Of a DNA stretch of 64,000 bases, positions 17,385 through 26,301 are shown piece after piece. A program made the position numbers and the translations under genes. Source of the DNA: Mycolicibacterium setense. GTDB lineage: Bacteria; Actinomycetota; Actinomycetes; Mycobacteriales; Mycobacteriaceae. The stretch's first letter is position 1; each line of letters opens with the position of its first letter. Under the pieces are notes generated by a model, which was not told the origin of the DNA, did no database searches, and worked only from the letters and a program-made list of their open reading frames with translations. The stretch is taken from NCBI RefSeq assembly GCF_000805385.1, contig NZ_JTJW01000003.1:806001-870000 (forward strand), in the 5' to 3' direction.

Positions 17385-17966
17385 TCAGGCGGTCTGCGCG
17401 CGCAGGCTCGCCACGATGATGCGGGCCAACTCCTCGGCTCGCTGCCGGGAGTAGCTCTGTCCCTCGGACAGGATGGGGTAGACCACGCCGCCCAGCAGCG
17501 CGTCGGCGGCCGCCGCCGCCAGGTCGGCGTCGATGTGCTCGGCCAGCAGTCGGTTGCGCACCGAGTCGACCAGTGGCCGGCTGAAACCCGCACGCAGGCG
17601 CGCGGCGGTGTCCTCGTGTTCGAGTGAGGCCGCGGTCAGGATGCGCAACATGGCGTTGCCGCGCTTGGTGGTCAGCGCCGAGGCCAGCGTGCCTGCCCAG
17701 GCGACCAGGTCGGCGGTGACATCGTCGGTGCGCGGCATGGTGGCCAGGATCTTGTCGGCATCTTCCAGCAGGACATCGGCCACGAGTGCGGGCCGGCTCG
17801 GCCACCAGCGGTAGATGGTCTGCTTGCCTACGCCGGCCCGAGCCGCGACCGCCTCGATGCTCAGCCCGTCAAAACCCCGGTCCAGCAGGAGTGCGCGGGT
17901 GGCCTCGATGATGGCCACCCGCGATTTCTCGCTGCGCCGCCGGATCGGCTCTGAGTTTGTCGGCAT
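17385..17966 (-). CDS. TetR-family regulator of the SDR-FadE-Ltp operon
   Basis: 193 aa from the ATG at 17966 (AAGGAC close upstream); the frame extends to 18083 but that would consume the divergent promoter. The HTH is at residues ~20-65: [30 protein letters not shown], split over [13 protein letters not shown] and [18 protein letters not shown]. The C-terminal domain has the TetR_C_33-like [19 protein letters not shown] region. It faces the four-gene lipid-degradation operon across 110 bp that contains a 19-bp inverted repeat, its probable operator. The ligand may be an acyl-CoA intermediate of that pathway (inference). Confidence 0.82.
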   Translation of the reverse strand: MPTNSEPIRRRSEKSRVAIIEATRALLLDRGFDGLSIEAVAARAGVGKQTIYRWWPSRPALVADVLLEDADKILATMPRTDDVTADLVAWAGTLASALTTKRGNAMLRILTAASLEHEDTAARLRAGFSRPLVDSVRNRLLAEHIDADLAAAAADALLGGVVYPILSEGQSYSRQRAEELARIIVASLRAQTA

Positions 17967-18027
17967 GTCCTTGTCGGTCCTTCGCGGATCTTTACACGGA
18001 AAGCTACCCACCGTAGTCTCCCACAAG

Positions 18028-18046
18028 ACGAGACGTAGCGTCTCGT
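18028..18046. promoter_or_regulatory. Perfect 19-bp inverted repeat, TetR operator candidate
   Basis: ACGAGACG, TAG, CGTCTCGT. It lies 62 bp from the tetR start and 30 bp from the SDR start, so one dimer pair could shut both directions. This is the only long perfect repeat in the divergent spacer. Confidence 0.7.
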
Positions 18047-18076
18047 AAAACTGGAGAACGACGAACGCAAGGGCGC

Positions 18077-19069
18077 ATGGCACAAAAGAAACTGGTCATC
18101 GGGGCCAGCGGATTCCTCGGCTCGCATGTGGCCCGGCGGCTCGTCGAGCGTGGCGAGGACGTTCGCGTGCTCATCCGCAGCACCAGTTCCACCCGCGGGA
18201 TCGACGATCTCGACGTGGAGCGGGTCTACGGCGACATCTTCGACCCCGAGTCGGTGCGCGCCGCGATGGACGGTTGCGACGTGGTGTTCTACTGCGTCGT
18301 CGACGCCCGCGCCTGGCTGAGTGATCCGGCGCCACTGTGGCGGACCAATGTCGAAGGGCTGCAAGAGGTCCTGGACGTCGCAGTGGAGGAGGGGCTGCGA
18401 AAATTCGTCTTCACCAGCTCGATCGCCACCATCGGCATCGCAGAATCCGGACTTGCCACTGAAGATCTGGCGCACAACTGGCTCGATGTGGGCGGCGACT
18501 ACGTGCACACCAGGGTGCTCGCAGAACAGATGGTGCTGCGGTACGCCCGCGAGCACGGACTGCCCGCGGTGGCGATGTGTGTCGCCAACACCTACGGCCC
18601 GGGTGACTGGCTGCCGACGCCACACGGCGGACTCGTCGCTGCCGCGGTGCGCGGCAAGATGCCGTTCTACGTCAAGGGGGCGGCCGCGGAGTGCGTCGGC
18701 ATCGCCGATGCTGCCGAGGCGATGGTCCTGGCCGGAGAACGGGGCCGGGTCGGTGAGCGTTACATCGTGTCCGAACGATTCATGACCGCGCGGGAGATCT
18801 ACGAAACCGCGTGCGCTGCTGTCGGTGTCGAACCGCCTCGGCATGGCGTTCCGATCCGGGTGCTGGCGGCCGCGGGCGCGGTGGTCGATCCCGTGGCTCG
18901 GCTGGCCAAGAAGGAGAACCAGCTCAGCCCGCTGACCGTACGGCTGATGCACGTCATGTCGCCGATGGATCACGGCAAGGCGGTCCGCGAGCTCGGATGG
19001 CAGCCGCGCCCGGTCACGGAGGCCATCGCCGAGGGCGCCCGATTCTTCACCTCCAGGCGGCGCGCATGA
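18077..19069 (+). CDS. NAD-dependent epimerase/dehydratase-type extended SDR, Lys-to-Arg active site
   Basis: 330 aa. The Rossmann motif is [10 protein letters not shown] near residue 9, then YGDIFD and TSSIATIG for the Ser strand. The usual Y-x-x-x-K is Y-V-H-T-R ([10 protein letters not shown]), so the catalytic Lys is Arg. The later NTYGPGDW and the C-terminal substrate domain fit the dihydroflavonol reductase/3-beta-HSD-like class. It is the first gene of a coupled operon; its stop overlaps the FadE start (ATGA). In context it may act on a hydroxyl or keto group of a steroid-like or branched acyl-CoA, but the K-to-R change may weaken catalysis. Confidence 0.8.
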   Translation: MAQKKLVIGASGFLGSHVARRLVERGEDVRVLIRSTSSTRGIDDLDVERVYGDIFDPESVRAAMDGCDVVFYCVVDARAWLSDPAPLWRTNVEGLQEVLDVAVEEGLRKFVFTSSIATIGIAESGLATEDLAHNWLDVGGDYVHTRVLAEQMVLRYAREHGLPAVAMCVANTYGPGDWLPTPHGGLVAAAVRGKMPFYVKGAAAECVGIADAAEAMVLAGERGRVGERYIVSERFMTAREIYETACAAVGVEPPRHGVPIRVLAAAGAVVDPVARLAKKENQLSPLTVRLMHVMSPMDHGKAVRELGWQPRPVTEAIAEGARFFTSRRRA

Positions 19070-21294
19070 CCACCCATGTCTCCATTGCCCTGACACCCGA
19101 ACAGCAGCAGTTGAGCGCGGCCGTCGGGCAGTTCGCGGCCAGGCACGCGGCCATCGAGACGACCCGCTCCTCGCTGGAGGACCTGGCGTCAGGCCGGCCA
19201 CCGAGATGGTGGAGTGCGTTGGTGGACAACGGCTTTCATGCCGTGCACCTACCCGACGCGGTGGGTGGGCAGGGCGGCGGTCCGGAAGACATGGGCTGTG
19301 TGCTGGAGGCGGCCGGTGCGGCAATGCTGCCGGGCCCGCTGCTCCCCACGGCCATCGCCGGGGCCGCGGTAGCCGAAGATCAGGGCCCCGCCGCCGCGAC
19401 GCTGCTCAAGGAGATCGCCGCAGGCACTCCCGCTGTCGTGGTGTCGAGCGAGCAGTCTGATTTTCAGGCCCGCCGCGATGGCGACGGTTGGCGGCTCACC
19501 GGTTCATCAGGTCTGACGCTCGGTATGTGTTCGGCGCAGCGTGCGGTGGTGCCGTTCACCGACGAGACCGGCGGCGTGCTCTGGACCGTGCTGAACACCT
19601 CTGACGGTCAGGTCGAATCGCGTCGTGGCACCGACCTGACCACCGATCTGGGCATCCTGCGGCTGCACGATCACGCGGTACCCGTCTCCGCGACACTGAG
19701 ATTGGATGCGGACCGGGTCACCGCTGTGACCGTCGCATTCACCGCCGCAGTGGCCGCAGGCATCACCCAGTGGTGCGTGGAGACCGTCACCGAGCATCTC
19801 CGCACCCGCGAACAGTTCGGCAAGCCGATCGGGACGTTCCAGGCGTTGCAGCACAAGGCGGCAATGCTGCTGGTGAACAGCGCGCTGGCCACGGCAGCGG
19901 CCTGGGATGCGGTGCGGGCACTCACCGGATCCACGGATACCGACCAGCTCCGGCTCACTGCCTGTTCGGCTGCGGTGATGGCCGTGATGCCGGTTCCCGG
20001 CCTGGTGCTCGAGGCCCTCACCATGCTCGGAGCAATCGGCTTCACCTGGGAACACGACCTGCACCTGTACTGGCGCCGGGCCACCAGCCTGGCCGCATCG
20101 ATCGGCCCGGTGTCACGGTGGACCCGCAATCTCGGCGAGTTGTCGGCCACCGCCACCCGCGAGGCGACGGTGGACCTGGGCGAGTCCGACGCCGATTTCC
20201 GGGCCCGCGTCAGTGACATCCTCGACCGTGCACTCACCCTGTCCGACACCGGTTTCGGACGCCAAGGTGACTATCCGGAGTTTGCGATCGGGGAGCGGCG
20301 TGAGTTGCTGGCCGATGAGGGGTTGATCGCGCCGCACTGGCCGGCGCCGTGGGGGTGCGACGCCGGCGTGCGCCAGCAGCTCATCGTGGACGAGGAGTTC
20401 GGCAAACGAGCTCCCCTGGTGCGACCCTCGGTGGGCATCGCCGAATGGATCCTGCCGAGCGTCATCGCGGCCGGAACCCCGCAATTGCAGGAACGTTTCA
20501 TTCCCGCCACGCTGCGAGGGAACCTGTCCTGGTGCCAGCTGTTCAGCGAGCCCGGAGCCGGATCCGATCTGGCGTCGTTGAGTACCCGTGCCGTGCGGGT
20601 CGAGGGCGGCTGGCGCATCAACGGGCACAAGATCTGGACCTCCTTGGCGCACCGCGCCGATTACGGTGCATTGCTTGCCCGTACGGATCCCGACGCTCCC
20701 AAGCACCGCGGCATCGGCTACTTCATCCTCGACATGCGCTCACCCGGCGTCGAATTCCGGCAGATCACCCAGTCCAGCGGGCGGGCCGAGTTCAACGAGG
20801 TGTTCCTGACCGACGTCTTCATCCCCGACGAGATGCTGCTGGGTGACCCGGCATCGGGCTGGCAGCTGGCGATCAGCACCATGGCCCACGAACGGGTGGC
20901 GATCAGCGGCTACGTGAACATCGACCGGATGGGCGCGCTGCGTGAACTCGTTGCGGTCAGCCCTGATCCGGACCCCGTGCTGCACGCCATCGGCGAGATC
21001 GACGCCTACACCAACGCTCTCAAAGCGCTCGGGGTACGCGAGACGCTACGCCTGCTCGACGGACAGGCACCCGGCCCGGCCTCGAGCATCGCCAAGGTGG
21101 CCACCAACGTGATGCTGCGCCGGGCAGCCGAACTCACCCTCGGACTCACCGGGACGCTTGCCCTGGAACAGGACAGCCGACCCGCTGTCGTGGCGCCATA
21201 CCTGGACCTGCCCGCCGAGTTGATCGGCGGAGGTACCACCGAGATCCAGCTCAACATCATCGCCCAGCTGATCCTGGGACTGCCGCGCAAGTGA
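19066..21294 (+). CDS. Double-length acyl-CoA dehydrogenase (FadE34-like fusion)
   Basis: 742 aa, with two complete acyl-CoA dehydrogenase modules in tandem. N-half: LTPEQQQLSAAVGQFA, FGKPIGTFQALQHKAA (~residue 245-270) and GAIGFTWEHDLHLYWRR. C-half: LFSEPGAGSDLASL with the FAD-contacting loop, KIWTSLAHRADYG, and GGGTTEIQLNIIAQLILGLP at the end. Tandem ACADs of this size resemble FadE34 (Rv3573c, ~711 aa), which dehydrogenates the C5 side chain of steroid/bile-acid CoA thioesters. The neighbouring Ltp-like and DUF35 proteins fit such a pathway. That the substrate is steroidal is inference. Start fixed by the ATGA overlap with the SDR. Confidence 0.85.
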   Translation: MTTHVSIALTPEQQQLSAAVGQFAARHAAIETTRSSLEDLASGRPPRWWSALVDNGFHAVHLPDAVGGQGGGPEDMGCVLEAAGAAMLPGPLLPTAIAGAAVAEDQGPAAATLLKEIAAGTPAVVVSSEQSDFQARRDGDGWRLTGSSGLTLGMCSAQRAVVPFTDETGGVLWTVLNTSDGQVESRRGTDLTTDLGILRLHDHAVPVSATLRLDADRVTAVTVAFTAAVAAGITQWCVETVTEHLRTREQFGKPIGTFQALQHKAAMLLVNSALATAAAWDAVRALTGSTDTDQLRLTACSAAVMAVMPVPGLVLEALTMLGAIGFTWEHDLHLYWRRATSLAASIGPVSRWTRNLGELSATATREATVDLGESDADFRARVSDILDRALTLSDTGFGRQGDYPEFAIGERRELLADEGLIAPHWPAPWGCDAGVRQQLIVDEEFGKRAPLVRPSVGIAEWILPSVIAAGTPQLQERFIPATLRGNLSWCQLFSEPGAGSDLASLSTRAVRVEGGWRINGHKIWTSLAHRADYGALLARTDPDAPKHRGIGYFILDMRSPGVEFRQITQSSGRAEFNEVFLTDVFIPDEMLLGDPASGWQLAISTMAHERVAISGYVNIDRMGALRELVAVSPDPDPVLHAIGEIDAYTNALKALGVRETLRLLDGQAPGPASSIAKVATNVMLRRAAELTLGLTGTLALEQDSRPAVVAPYLDLPAELIGGGTTEIQLNIIAQLILGLPRK

Positions 21295-21303
21295 GGAGTG
21301 AGC

Positions 21304-22524
21304 ATGAGACCACGTAGGGGACTACAAGGTGACGCCGCGATCGTCGGCTACGTCGAACTGCCACCGGAACGTATGAGTAAAGCCTCACCCGCGCCGTTCA
21401 CTCTCGAACAATGGGCCCTGCTGGCGGCAGCAGCTTTGGAGGATGCCGGCCTCGCGGCCGAGCAGGTCGACGGCATCGTCACCTCGCACCTCGGTGAGTC
21501 GGAGATCTTCGTACCGTCCACGGTGGCCGAATATCTGGGCGTGCGAGCGAACTTCGCCGAGTTGCTCGACCTCGGCGGAGCGAGCGCCGCGGGAATGGTG
21601 TGGCGGGCAGCCGCCGCGATCGAACTCGGCCTGTGTGACGTCGTGCTGTGCGCGCTGCCCGCGCGGTACATCACTGCCTCCTCCGAGCTCAAACCGAAGG
21701 CGCTGACCGACGCGGTGTTCTTCGGCTCGTCCAGCAATCAATTCGGCTCGCCGCAGGCCGAATTCGAGATCCCCTACGGCAACCTCGGCCAGAACGGTCC
21801 GTACGGGCAGGTGGCGCAGCGCTACGCCCATGAGTACGGCTATGACGAGCGGGCCATGGCCAAGATCGTGGTGGACCAGCGGGTCAACGCCAATCACACC
21901 GACGGCGCCATCTGGAAAGACACCCCGCTGAGCGTCGAGGATGTGCTGAACAGCCCGGTGATCGCCGATCCGCTGCACATGCTCGAGATCGTGATGCCGT
22001 GCGTCGGTGGCGCCGCCGTCGTCGTGGCGAGCGCCGAGGTCGCGGCGCGCGCCCGCAACCGGCCGGTGTGGATCAAGGGTTTTGGCGAACACGTACCGTT
22101 CAAGACACCCACCTACGCCGAAGATCTGCTGGACACGCCGATCCGTAAGGCGGCCGACACGGCGTTCGGGATGACCGGGCTGACCCGCTCCGACATGGAC
22201 ATGGTGTCGATCTACGACTGCTACACCATCACGGTGCTGCTCAGCCTGGAGGACGCCGGATTCTGCGAGAAGGGCAAGGGGATGTCCTTCGTGTCCGACC
22301 ACGACCTGACCTTCCGTGGCGATTTCCCGCTCAACACCGCCGGTGGCCAACTCGGTTTCGGCCAAGCAGGTTTGGCCGGCGGTATGCACCACGTGTGTGA
22401 CGCCACCCGCCAGATCATGGGGCGCGCCGGTGCGGCGCAAGTGGCCGACTGCAACCGTGCTTTCGTATCCGGAAATGGCGGCATCCTGTCCGAGCAAACC
22501 ACCCTGATCCTGGAAGGCGAGTGA
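21304..22524 (+). CDS. Thiolase-fold lipid-transfer/aldolase-like protein without catalytic cysteine
   Basis: 406 aa. GAGGAG lies 6 nt before the ATG at 21304 (a GTG at 21298 is in frame). It has the SCP-x/Ltp thiolase fold: IVGYVELPPERMSK, DVVLCALPARY, NTAGGQLGFGQAGLAGGMHHV. At the thiolase nucleophile position it has Ser94 (GGASAAGM) instead of Cys, and the C-terminal G-H-P motif is replaced. Loss of both catalytic residues is typical of Ltp2-type retro-aldolases, which cleave steroid side chains in complex with a DUF35 protein. Such a partner is the next gene, 4 bp on. Predicted role: side-chain retro-aldol cleavage (inference). Confidence 0.8.
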   Translation: MRPRRGLQGDAAIVGYVELPPERMSKASPAPFTLEQWALLAAAALEDAGLAAEQVDGIVTSHLGESEIFVPSTVAEYLGVRANFAELLDLGGASAAGMVWRAAAAIELGLCDVVLCALPARYITASSELKPKALTDAVFFGSSSNQFGSPQAEFEIPYGNLGQNGPYGQVAQRYAHEYGYDERAMAKIVVDQRVNANHTDGAIWKDTPLSVEDVLNSPVIADPLHMLEIVMPCVGGAAVVVASAEVAARARNRPVWIKGFGEHVPFKTPTYAEDLLDTPIRKAADTAFGMTGLTRSDMDMVSIYDCYTITVLLSLEDAGFCEKGKGMSFVSDHDLTFRGDFPLNTAGGQLGFGQAGLAGGMHHVCDATRQIMGRAGAAQVADCNRAFVSGNGGILSEQTTLILEGE

Positions 22525-22528
22525 ACCG

Positions 22529-22951
22529 ATGACCGGATTCGCCCGGCCGATGCCGGTGAAAACCCCTACCAGTGCGCCGTTCTGGGATGCGCTGGCCCAA
22601 CACCGAATCGTCATCCAGTATTCGCCGTCGACGCGGGCCTACGTGTTCTACCCGCGCGTGTTGGCGCCCCGGACGCTCGCCGATGACCTGGAGTGGCGCG
22701 AGATCTCGGGGATGGGCACGCTGTATTCGTTCACCGTGGCCCGCCGCCCGGTCGGTCCGCACTTCGCCGACGCGGTTCCGCAAATGCCGGCCATCGTGGA
22801 ATGGGACGAGGGGCCGCGGTTCTCCACCGAGATCGTCGACGTCGAACCCGACGAGCTCAGTGTCGGAATGCGGGTGAAGCCCGTTTTCTGCGATTACCCG
22901 GATGCCTTTGCCGGAGTGGGTGTCACGATGCTGCGCTACACGCGGGCTTGA
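22529..22951 (+). CDS. DUF35 OB-fold protein lacking the zinc-ribbon cysteines
   Basis: 140 aa, starting 4 bp after the Ltp-like gene. The N-terminal helix (PFWDALAQHRIVIQY), the OB-fold core (ISGMGTLYSFTVAR) and the strand VGMRVKPVF are typical of DUF35/ChsH2-like partners of Ltp aldolases and ACAD-coupled hydratases. The usual rubredoxin-like C-x-x-C...C-x-x-C ribbon is absent: the stretch SPSTRAYVFYPRVLAPRTL has no Cys. The protein should therefore fold without zinc. It probably scaffolds or activates the Ltp-like subunit. The gene ends the coupled operon. Confidence 0.8.
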   Translation: MTGFARPMPVKTPTSAPFWDALAQHRIVIQYSPSTRAYVFYPRVLAPRTLADDLEWREISGMGTLYSFTVARRPVGPHFADAVPQMPAIVEWDEGPRFSTEIVDVEPDELSVGMRVKPVFCDYPDAFAGVGVTMLRYTRA

Positions 22952-22995
22952 TCACATCACTTGGCAGCAGGCTCACAGGAGTGGATTATGGAGTC

Positions 22996-23274
22996 ATGCT
23001 AACCATACGAAAACTCATGGGGTCAGTGTTCGTAGCGGGAGCCGCAGTGGCGATTGCAGCAGGTCCGACTGCCGCACTGCTGACAGACGCGCCTACGACG
23101 ACCATCAGTGCTCAACCCAGCGGCGGCGGTGACGCCGGCGGTGGCGGCGGCTGCGACAGCGGTCCCGGCTGGAACGGTTGTGGTGGCTGGAACCCGGTCC
23201 AGGGCGGTTGGGGCCACGGATGCCTCAACGGCATCTGCGGTGGCTGGGACGGCCAGCGCGGCTGGGGCGGCTGA
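22996..23274 (+). CDS. Small secreted Gly/Trp-rich protein
   Basis: 92 aa. Residues 1-27 are a signal peptide (LTIRKLMGSVFVAGAAVAIAAGPTAA). After a short Thr/Ser linker the last ~50 residues are Gly-rich with about six Trp and four Cys (GCDSGPGWNGCGGW, HGCLNGICGGW, GQRGWGG). No enzyme motif is seen. It might be a disulphide-bonded wall or envelope peptide. An out-of-frame ATG at 22988 with AGGAG 6 nt upstream opens a 4-codon frame overlapping this start, so translation may be coupled to a tiny upstream ORF. The next SDR gene begins 14 bp after the stop. Confidence 0.65.
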   Translation: MLTIRKLMGSVFVAGAAVAIAAGPTAALLTDAPTTTISAQPSGGGDAGGGGGCDSGPGWNGCGGWNPVQGGWGHGCLNGICGGWDGQRGWGG

Positions 23275-23288
23275 TCGCCCCCGTCCAC

Positions 23289-24175
<887 letters not shown>

Positions 24176-24179
<4 letters not shown>

Positions 24180-24847
24180 TCGGACGTCCGAGCGGCCGTC
24201 AGGGCTTGGACCGCAGGGCCGAACATGCCCTGCTTGATCGCACCCAGCGTGCCGGAGTCCTTGCCGCCCAACGGGCGCAGCAGAGCGGTGGCCGCCGTGG
24301 TGACCGAACCTTCGGGTGCGGTCGCGTCGACCAATCCATAGGCCTGCGCATCGACACCACCGAAGCGGCGGCCGGTGGTCATCGAGGCGACCGCCGCTTG
24401 CGGCGTCAGCTTGGCCTGGATCAGCGCGGCCATTCCGGGGGTGAACGGGATCCGGATGTCGACCTCGGGAAAACAGAAGAAACCGCGATCGTCGCGCATC
24501 ACCCGGAAGTCGTGAGCGATGGCCAGCATGGCGCCGGCACCGAAGGCGTGCCCGACGACTGCCGCCGCGGTGGGAATCGGCAGCGTCAGTACCCGTGCCA
24601 GTAATCCCTGCACCCGCCCGACGTACCAGTCGCCCTGATCGCTATGGGCGCCAAGCCAATCCAGATCGAGACCGTTGGAGTAGAACTTGCTGTCGGCCGT
24701 CGTCACCAGACCGTGCGCGCCCTTGGCCAGGATGGTGTCGAGGAGCGCATCGACGGTATCGAGGAACTCGGGGGAGAACCGGTTCTCGTCGTCACCGAGG
24801 TCGAGGATCGCGATGTCGCCGTCGTAATCCAGCGTGGGGGTGGTCAT
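24176..24847 (-). CDS. Enoyl-CoA hydratase/isomerase-family protein
   Basis: 223 aa, short for a crotonase (usual ~255). The crotonase core is visible: DDENRFSPEFLDTVDALLD, the oxyanion strand SKFYSNGLDLDWLG, and VVGHAFGAGAMLAIAHDFRVM with the second oxyanion Gly. The region where hydratase Glu residues sit reads FCFPEVDIRIPFTPGMAAL. A PEVD/ECI-like reading suits a delta3-delta2-enoyl-CoA isomerase better than a hydratase, but this is not secure. The ATG overlaps the stop of the upstream TetR gene (ATGA), so regulator and enzyme are translated together. Confidence 0.78.
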
Positions 24848-25476
24848 GAGATTCCTTCCTTCGGGGGCATTTCGGGGTGGTGTTTCGGGGCAGGGCCCAC
24901 TGCCAGCACGGCCGCTACGGCCGCGCTGAGGTGCTGGCGCGCCGTCGGGTCGGCGAGGCGATTGCGGCGCAACAGGATCGCCGTCGGCAGATCCACGATG
25001 CAGGTCGTCACGGTGTCCACGGCGGCCCTGTCGCGTCGGTCCCACGCGGACATCGCGAGCCCGATCATCAAGTCCACCAATTCTTGTGTCAGTCCGCGAA
25101 CCTGCTCGGCGATTTCTTCGGGGACATCAGGACCGAGTACCTGCTCCTGGCGGATCTGTAGGACCAGCCGCGCCGAAGCGGGATGGCGCTCGGCGAATGT
25201 GACGGGTGCGTAGGCCGCGGCTGCGATCGCGTCGGTGCCCGATCCGGCGGCGTCGACCAGGTCGCGCTGCAGGGCCAGAAAGCGGCGCCCGGCGCGGAGC
25301 CAGGCCTGGCCGAGCAGTCCGGCCCGGGAGCCGAAGGAGTGGTACACCGCGCCGTTGGACAGTCCGACCGCATCGCTGATGGCCCGGATGGTCACCGCCG
25401 ACGGACCTGAGCGCACGGCCAGGGCCTCAGCGGCATCGAGGACCGCTTCGGGGTCGTAGAGACGAGGGCGGGGCAC
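24844..25476 (-). CDS. TetR-family regulator coupled to the crotonase gene
   Basis: 210 aa, GTG start. The HTH spans residues ~8-55 (LYDPEAVLDAAEALAVRSG, AISDAVGLSNGAVYHSFGSRAGL). It has a C-terminal TetR ligand domain with the DLPTAILLRRNRLADPTARQHL end. TATGGT stands 6 nt before the GTG on its strand, predicting a leaderless mRNA, and a 24-bp inverted repeat covers this promoter, so it should repress itself and the crotonase. It faces the tetR-irtAB operon across ~100 bp that holds a second, different operator. Confidence 0.85.
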   Translation of the reverse strand: MPRPRLYDPEAVLDAAEALAVRSGPSAVTIRAISDAVGLSNGAVYHSFGSRAGLLGQAWLRAGRRFLALQRDLVDAAGSGTDAIAAAAYAPVTFAERHPASARLVLQIRQEQVLGPDVPEEIAEQVRGLTQELVDLMIGLAMSAWDRRDRAAVDTVTTCIVDLPTAILLRRNRLADPTARQHLSAAVAAVLAVGPAPKHHPEMPPKEGIS

Positions 25477-25482
25477 CGGGCC

Positions 25483-25509
25483 ACCATAACAGAGCGGTTG
25501 CTCTGTTAT
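25483..25509 (-). promoter_or_regulatory. TetR operator and -10 of the tetR-crotonase operon
   Basis: ATAACAGAGC, GGTT, GCTCTGTTAT: perfect 10-bp arms, 25486-25509. The minus-strand -10 TATGGT (25483-25488) enters the repeat and ends 6 nt before the GTG at 25476. Confidence 0.75.
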
Positions 25510-25521
25510 CCATCGAGCGGG

Positions 25522-25550
25522 TTGACGCGCACTAAGGTGACCCTTAGTTT
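25522..25550 (+). promoter_or_regulatory. Promoter and operator of the tetR-irtA-irtB operon
   Basis: TTGACG (25522-25527), 17 nt, TAGTTT (25545-25550). An inverted repeat ACTAAGG, TGAC, CCTTAGT (25531-25548) fills the spacer and enters the -10. It could be the operator of the downstream TetR. It shares TAAGGT-A with the IdeR box half-site but matches only about 10 of 19 positions, so IdeR control is uncertain. Confidence 0.6.
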
Positions 25551-25578
25551 GTGGGGGTAACTTTCCTGTGGAGGTGTC

Positions 25579-26301
25579 GTGGCCGGATCCGGGGTGTCCG
25601 CGCGGGTAGCCCGCGTGGGTGGGCGCCCGCCGCTCATCGCGGTGACCGACATCGTCGCCGCAGGTCGTGAGCTCGGGATGCGAAACCTGAGCATCAATGC
25701 CGTGGCCGCTCGGCTCGGAGTATCGGCGACCGCCCTGTACCGCCACATCAGCGGCCGATGGGAGCTCGAGCGCCTGGTCGGCGAGAGTCTGCTCGCCGAA
25801 CTCGAATTCGTCGATGATCCGGCGCGGTCTGTCGAAGATCATCTGCTGGCCGTCGGAGTGAGCCTGCACCGCTACGCCCTGACCTATCCCGGATTGGCCG
25901 CCTACATGCAGGTGCTGTTCCCGCGCGGAGAGGCCGGTGCGCGGCTGCTCGCCGATGAGATCGCCGCGTTGGGCCGGCGCGGCTACACCGCCGAGGCCGC
26001 GGCGCTGTTGAGCAGTTCGGTGGCCGTGCTGGCCATCGGGCTGGCCGCCCAACACGAACTCAAGGCCGAGGCCAGTGGCGGCGACGACGGCTTCGTCCTC
26101 GAACGCGACGCCGCCGCCGAACGCCTGGCCGGCGACGCCGCACTGGGTCCGGTGCACACCGCGGGCATGCAACTGCGCAGTCCGCAGTACCTGGAATTTC
26201 TGATGACCGCACTGATCCGGGGACTGCTGACGTCCGTGGCACCCGGCAGACCGATTACCGACATCGTGGCGGATCTGACCGCCAAGAGGAAGGACCGCTG
26301 A
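25579..26301 (+). CDS. TetR-family regulator at the head of the irtAB operon
   Basis: 240 aa, GTG start with GGAGG 4 nt upstream. The HTH is at residues ~20-62 ([39 protein letters not shown]). The C-terminal domain is TetR_C-like ([23 protein letters not shown]). The stop and the irtA start share TGATG, so all three genes are one translational unit. A TetR locked into a siderophore-import operon suggests that import is also tuned by a ligand, perhaps a xenosiderophore or drug, besides iron. No such regulator is known to me for irtAB. Confidence 0.82.
   Translation: MAGSGVSARVARVGGRPPLIAVTDIVAAGRELGMRNLSINAVAARLGVSATALYRHISGRWELERLVGESLLAELEFVDDPARSVEDHLLAVGVSLHRYALTYPGLAAYMQVLFPRGEAGARLLADEIAALGRRGYTAEAAALLSSSVAVLAIGLAAQHELKAEASGGDDGFVLERDAAAERLAGDAALGPVHTAGMQLRSPQYLEFLMTALIRGLLTSVAPGRPITDIVADLTAKRKDR

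Noticed and set aside
15454..17805. A very long open frame antisense to the PepSY and GNAT-like genes
   Set aside because: It is a high-GC third-position shadow: Arg/Gly/His-rich translation, no domain, and it crosses three well-supported genes.
25531..25548. IdeR iron box upstream of tetR-irtAB
   Set aside because: Only about 10 of 19 consensus positions match, so I report it as an operator of unknown protein.
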